DNA of 10,645 nt from the NCBI GenBank assembly GCA_934716785.1, contig CAKUYM010000135.1, positions 1-10,645 on the forward strand, in the 5' to 3' direction. Of the stretch, positions 7,403 through 10,645 are shown piece after piece (within the stretch, counting starts at the first letter, position 1; each line of letters begins with the position of its first letter). The DNA is from an uncultured Bacteroides sp. GTDB taxonomy: Bacteria > Bacteroidota > Bacteroidia > Bacteroidales > Bacteroidaceae. The notes under the pieces are model-generated. The model saw nothing but the letters and a program-made list of their open reading frames with translations, was not told the DNA's origin and did not search any database. Made by a program: the position numbers and the translations under genes.

Positions 7403-9706
7403 TTACTCTTTTGATATGGTCGACTGATTTACGTCATTTACGGAAGAATTATCGAATTGATGTTTCTTCTTTCCGAAAGTAAATCGATAATTCAATGACA
7501 GGCCAATGATATGGTCATCTATACGAGGTGTCCGGGAAATACTTTTCTGTATATATTCCGCTTGCGTAATGTAATGCTTATGTTTTGCTTTGTATGGATT
7601 ACTGGCATTGAGAGAAACATGTAAGTTATTAATGCTATATTGCACTCTAAAATCCAACCTGTGAGGGTTATGATAGACGTCACCGTTGAAATTCATACTT
7701 TTTGAAGGTGACATATAACCTAAAGAGGCGTACCATCCCTTATTCCTCCAATAAATGCTGCAAGGCCAAAAAAAACTATTATAAGACTTCTTTTCTCCTA
7801 CATCTATGTTTGTGTGATCGTAAATGCCCAAGGCTCTGAAGAATAATTTTTGCGGGATAATGGCATAGTCAAAAACGACCTCACAGTGTGACCACAGACA
7901 GCTTCCTCCATTCAAAGATTGGAAAACGAATGCATTTCTGTCGGAGTCATAGCGATGGAGAGAATAGTCTTGGTTAGAAAGAGCTTCAAATGACGAATAG
8001 ACAATAAAAGTCCAACGTTTGCTGACGTTCCAATTATACCTTAATGTGCCATTATATCTCAAGTAATTTTTCAGTTCCGGATTTCCTACAAATATTTCAT
8101 ATTCATTCATGCGATATTCATATCCGGTACGGTCAGAAAGGCTGGGTTCTCCACTCCTTACCGTTCCGGTCAGCTGCAGAGAATGCTTCTTGTAATCGTA
8201 GGATAACTTCAGGAATGGAACGAATGCAGTAGTAGTCACACTATTCCCATTCGTTTGGGTATAAGATACTTCTTCTGCCACTTTAAGTTGAAGATTGAGC
8301 CGCTTTTTTATTTTATAATTATACAAAACTGATAGCCTTGTGTTACTTTGCTTCAAAAACTGGTCGGACACTTCCTCCATCTTCTTGTTCAAATCATCCG
8401 TATGGGTATAATTCTGAGAAACTGCCAGCGTCAATGCGGAATTGTTCTTGAATGTTTTTGAATAGTTTACGTCTATATTTCCATACCAGCTTTTTTCATC
8501 CGTCCCGTTGCGATAGGCAGAAACGGTTGTTTCTTCCTCTCGTTGCTCATACCAACGGTCATACCGGTTATCTCCGTGACTTCCATAAAGAGATAACCTT
8601 ATTTTCTGCCTGCGAGGCAAGTCACGAATATAATTAAGTTGCAACGCCGGATTTAAACTTGTGGAATTTCTCCTTTCCTGTTTGGTCAGGAGTAGGGGAT
8701 TATTGCTATATTGCTGGCTGGTCCAACTATCGGTGTCGCTACTCTTTCTATTCATTCGGAGCGAACTGTAAAATATTTGTTTTTTATCTTTGAAGATGTA
8801 GTTCAAGTATGCCTGTAGGTTGTTGCTGTTGTTCGACGAAGGCAGTTGCTTGTCTGTTCTGACAATAGCCTCGTTTGGGAATAGATAGGTGGTCTCCAAT
8901 AAACTTTCGGGATGAGATTTGAAGTGATTATAGTTGTCCGCCACCGAAACTGTCCACTCTGATTTGCCTTCAAAGAATTGAATCGTTCCCCGCCCGTTGC
9001 CTGTAGGGCGGTTCAATTGGTGATTAGCGTTTAATGCTATCGAACCCACATAATCCCTCTCTTTCAATATATAATCAAATATCACATCCGCTTCAGGATA
9101 ATCGGGGAGTCCTTGCGAATAAAAGTCTATTCTTTTAATATCATTGGAGTTCAAATCCTGAACTTCTCCTGCTGTGGCTTCACGACCATCAATACACAAT
9201 AACACTTTCTTTCCAAAATAAGAAATGGAAGAATTATTCGCCATTACACCTGGAATCATTAACATTTCTACCGCGCTATAGCCATTGTAAGCATGACGTA
9301 ACTGTTCTCGAGTGGGATAATACATTGTTTTGTCTTCCATCTTTATTTCATTAGAACCCATTACGGTTACTTCCTGAATTTGCGTCACTTGTTTGTTAAG
9401 GGTAAGATCTCCCAGACGAATCAACTTTTCTCCATTCGGATTTAAGGTTATTGTCGTTTCTTTATATCCCAGGTAGTTGAATCGCAAACTATACTTTTTT
9501 TCATTGGAAGGAAGCCGTAATTGAAACTCTCCTTTCATATTTGTAGTGGTTCCTGCGACTAGAACAGTGTCATTGGCATAACATCGCACTGTTGCTGCTT
9601 CTAAGTTTTGTTTTTCCTCACCGATTAAATGCCCTTGAATCTTAAGTTCTTGAGCAGTAGCATAAGAAGTTAAAAACAGCAAGATGATAAAGTTTAGCCT
9701 TTTCAT
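7403..9706 (-). CDS. Outer-membrane beta-barrel protein with CarboxypepD_reg-like and plug domains
   Basis: A 767-residue outer-membrane protein of the TonB-receptor-like 'outer membrane beta-barrel' group. Residues 1-19 are a Sec signal ending SYATAQ. Residues 20-105 form a carboxypeptidase regulatory-like domain (IQGHLIGEEKQNLEAATVRCYANDT... through LTLNK). EVTVMGS (112-118) resembles a TonB box. A plug follows to about residue 215, with PGVMANNSSISYFGKKVLLCIDG and DIKRIDFYSQGLPDYPEADV as its landmarks. From there alternating aromatic beta-strands form the barrel. The last clear strand GLSLNYRFTFG is followed by a polar tail of about 22 residues, which is unusual because such barrels normally end on an aromatic residue. 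It starts 79 bp after the precursor gene, with a hairpin between, and ends 27 bp before the M50 gene. In this context it may pass the modified peptide through, or display it on, the outer membrane; no substrate can be read from sequence. Confidence 0.82.
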   Translation of the reverse strand: MKRLNFIILLFLTSYATAQELKIQGHLIGEEKQNLEAATVRCYANDTVLVAGTTTNMKGEFQLRLPSNEKKYSLRFNYLGYKETTITLNPNGEKLIRLGDLTLNKQVTQIQEVTVMGSNEIKMEDKTMYYPTREQLRHAYNGYSAVEMLMIPGVMANNSSISYFGKKVLLCIDGREATAGEVQDLNSNDIKRIDFYSQGLPDYPEADVIFDYILKERDYVGSIALNANHQLNRPTGNGRGTIQFFEGKSEWTVSVADNYNHFKSHPESLLETTYLFPNEAIVRTDKQLPSSNNSNNLQAYLNYIFKDKKQIFYSSLRMNRKSSDTDSWTSQQYSNNPLLLTKQERRNSTSLNPALQLNYIRDLPRRQKIRLSLYGSHGDNRYDRWYEQREEETTVSAYRNGTDEKSWYGNIDVNYSKTFKNNSALTLAVSQNYTHTDDLNKKMEEVSDQFLKQSNTRLSVLYNYKIKKRLNLQLKVAEEVSYTQTNGNSVTTTAFVPFLKLSYDYKKHSLQLTGTVRSGEPSLSDRTGYEYRMNEYEIFVGNPELKNYLRYNGTLRYNWNVSKRWTFIVYSSFEALSNQDYSLHRYDSDRNAFVFQSLNGGSCLWSHCEVVFDYAIIPQKLFFRALGIYDHTNIDVGEKKSYNSFFWPCSIYWRNKGWYASLGYMSPSKSMNFNGDVYHNPHRLDFRVQYSINNLHVSLNASNPYKAKHKHYITQAEYIQKSISRTPRIDDHIIGLSLNYRFTFGKKKHQFDNSSVNDVNQSTISKE

Positions 9707-9738
9707 AAGTTATTAGTATTTAATTTGAATAACAAGAA

Positions 9739-9768
9739 ATTATGAGGATTTTTAGTAATCCTCATAAT
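9739..9768 (-). terminator. Hairpin between precursor and barrel genes, possible attenuator
   Basis: ATTATGAGGATT (9739-9750) and AATCCTCATAAT (9757-9768) are a perfect 12-bp inverted repeat around a 6-nt loop. On the transcribed strand the stem is followed by a T-rich run (TTCTTGTTATT), weaker than a classic intrinsic terminator. It lies 17 nt after the precursor stop and 32 nt before the barrel ATG. A partial terminator, or a 3'-stabilising hairpin, would let the short precursor be made in excess over the large membrane proteins, as is common in RiPP operons. Confidence 0.6.
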
Positions 9769-9785
9769 CTTTAAGCAATCAACAC

Positions 9786-10007
9786 TTAGTTGTGCTCGTT
9801 GCATTGCTCATTACACTGACCAGTACAATGATTGCACTGACCATTACATTGACCGTTGCACTGACCAGTACAACTGTCTGCATCCCAATCAGCAGACAAC
9901 AACCCACCAATAGCCAACGGATCTGTTTCTAGACGTTGTTCCAACTCTTCTAAATAAAGAGGCGGCAGTTGTGTGTTTAAAGAGTTCAACTCTTTTTTCT
10001 GTTCCAT
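9786..10007 (-). CDS. RiPP precursor peptide with CXXX cysteine repeats
   Basis: A 73-residue peptide with a clear leader/core split. The leader (about residues 1-40) is cysteine-free, acidic and partly helical (LYLEELEQRLETDP, 17-30), then carries a double-glycine-like IGG (33-35). The C-terminal 28 residues hold all seven cysteines, at 46, 50, 54, 58, 61, 65 and 69, in units of the type C-T/N-G/E-Q. The spacing is 4,4,4,3,4,4. There is no signal peptide and no hydrophobic segment. It lies 27 bp after the radical SAM maturase gene. This fits a ribosomal peptide whose cysteines are crosslinked by a SPASM enzyme, for example as thioethers. NCBIfam lists Bacteroidales 'CXXX repeat' maturase systems; whether this belongs to them was not tested. 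A plain metal-binding peptide is the alternative, but the adjacent maturase argues against it. ATG at 10007-10005 is the only sensible start. Confidence 0.85.
   Translation of the reverse strand: MEQKKELNSLNTQLPPLYLEELEQRLETDPLAIGGLLSADWDADSCTGQCNGQCNGQCNHCTGQCNEQCNEHN
9801..9872 (-). repeat. Coding tandem array of CXXX units in the precursor core
   Basis: Codons 46-69 form short tandem units with the protein pattern C-x-G/E-Q. At DNA level a larger duplication shows: the 14-mer TGTACTGGTCAGTG begins at codon 46 and again at codon 61, 45 bp later, so the array is two related blocks of three to four units. The junction is the shortened unit CNH (58-60). The repeats keep the reading frame and encode the core peptide; they are not a CRISPR array. 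Confidence 0.7.
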
Positions 10008-10034
10008 AAAAATAAATTTTGTTAATAAATTAAG

Positions 10035-10645
10035 TTATTTAGTGCTTTGATAAGCCTTTCTGGCTGCATAGTGTACGATATCTTTCATATGTATACAATG
10101 GTGTTCTGTCAAATTCAAAGCAGGACATCCTCCTCCGCACAGTAACGCATACTTACATTTTGAGCATAATTTATTATGAACGACATGGACTTGTCTCCAT
10201 CTATCGAGAACGTTTGTATCCCATATAATTCCATCATTTGAAGTGTATTTCCCTATGCAATGCTCTTTTTGATTGACAATTTCCCAACAAGTATAGATAT
10301 TGCCAAGTGGATCTAATACAAAGCCTGAGGTTTGGGCTCCACAGAAAGCAGAGCGAAAAGATAAGGGCTTTGCTTGTTTAATAGCGGAATATATCCTTTG
10401 ATACGTTCCATAATCCTGACAAGAAACTTTTAAATTATGTGATTTATGCCATATAACAAACTCTTTTTCGGAAAAGTATTGATAAATATCTTTTGTATCA
10501 TCTGAATAACTTTTTAACATAGCAGAATCTACTGAAAATAATTGATTCTCCATATAATGTAAATCGGAAAATATTTTTTGCAACTCCACTAAGTCGTTCA
10601 CATTATTTTTATCCGTATTGATGCGAACAGAAACTCGCACCCCTC
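10035..10645 (-). CDS. Radical SAM/SPASM peptide maturase, C-terminal part (5' end outside window)
   Basis: Only the C-terminal 203 codons are present. The frame is open to the window edge (the codon before the GTG at 10640-10638 is GGG), and the first residues GVRVSVRINTDKNN match the middle of radical SAM barrels ('vriNidk-N'). The gene therefore begins beyond 10645, and the CxxxCxxC cluster motif is off-window. Counting from that GTG codon as residue 1, a SPASM domain is clear: C100, then GNIYTC ending at C118, C128, and the C-x2-C-x5-C-x3-C run C159, C162, C168, C172 (CGGGCPAL), with a last cysteine at C182. SPASM domains bind auxiliary Fe-S clusters and are typical of enzymes that crosslink or otherwise modify peptides. 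The stop lies 27 bp before the precursor gene, which is its probable substrate. Which modification it makes cannot be read from this part. Confidence 0.88.
   Translation of the reverse strand, partial: GVRVSVRINTDKNNVNDLVELQKIFSDLHYMENQLFSVDSAMLKSYSDDTKDIYQYFSEKEFVIWHKSHNLKVSCQDYGTYQRIYSAIKQAKPLSFRSAFCGAQTSGFVLDPLGNIYTCWEIVNQKEHCIGKYTSNDGIIWDTNVLDRWRQVHVVHNKLCSKCKYALLCGGGCPALNLTEHHCIHMKDIVHYAARKAYQSTK

Noticed and set aside
9801..9872. CRISPR-like or minisatellite array
   Set aside because: The units are 12 bp, in frame, and encode the cysteine core; there are no spacers of CRISPR length.
9786..10007. Metallothionein-like metal-binding peptide
   Set aside because: Possible by cysteine content, but the leader/core split and the adjoining SPASM maturase fit a RiPP precursor better.
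10638..10640. GTG as the start of the maturase
   Set aside because: The frame continues upstream to the window edge and the protein begins in mid-barrel, so this GTG is an internal Val codon.

Overview
The window looks like a chromosomal stretch of a gut Bacteroidales bacterium (Bacteroides/Phocaeicola type). The grounds are a perfect Bacteroides -7 box (TAnnTTTG), SusC-like outer-membrane barrel architecture, lipoprotein glycosidases of families GH29 and GH123, and weak Shine-Dalgarno sequences. All eight genes lie on the minus strand, so transcription runs from high to low coordinates. Both outer genes are cut by the window edge.

Right part (10645 to 4033), an apparent operon for a ribosomally made, modified peptide (RiPP). 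It runs as follows: the C-terminal part of a radical SAM/SPASM peptide maturase; a 73-residue precursor whose last 28 residues hold seven cysteines in a CXXX array; an 11-12 bp hairpin that may attenuate downstream transcription; a 767-residue outer-membrane beta-barrel with carboxypeptidase-like and plug domains; a 401-residue inner-membrane M50-type zinc metalloprotease with what looks like a PqqD-like recognition domain at its N-terminus; and a 711-residue O-antigen-ligase-like membrane protein with a C-terminal TPR region. Junctions are tight (27, 27 and 1 bp), except for the 79-bp gap holding the hairpin. A plausible reading is that the maturase crosslinks the cysteine repeats, the M50 protein binds the leader and cleaves it, and the barrel and ligase-like protein handle surface delivery or final attachment. 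No ABC exporter is visible. The last two steps are inference.

Middle (3881 to 4032): a 152-bp regulatory gap. It holds a perfect -7 box, a palindrome directly abutting it, and two near-identical 12-bp direct repeats spaced 22 bp. This pattern is typical of activator-driven (hybrid two-component or AraC-type) promoters of polysaccharide utilisation loci.

Left part (3880 to 1), a glycan-degradation operon: a GH29 alpha-L-fucosidase lipoprotein, a secreted GH123 beta-N-acetylgalactosaminidase, and the first 85 residues of a third lipoprotein that resembles the N-terminus of GH95-like six-hairpin glycosidases. Fucose plus beta-GalNAc specificity points to host or mucosal glycans such as glycolipid or blood-group-like chains. 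No SusC/SusD pair or regulator gene lies in the window. The RiPP part is visibly more AT-rich than the glycosidase part, so the two operons probably have different histories.
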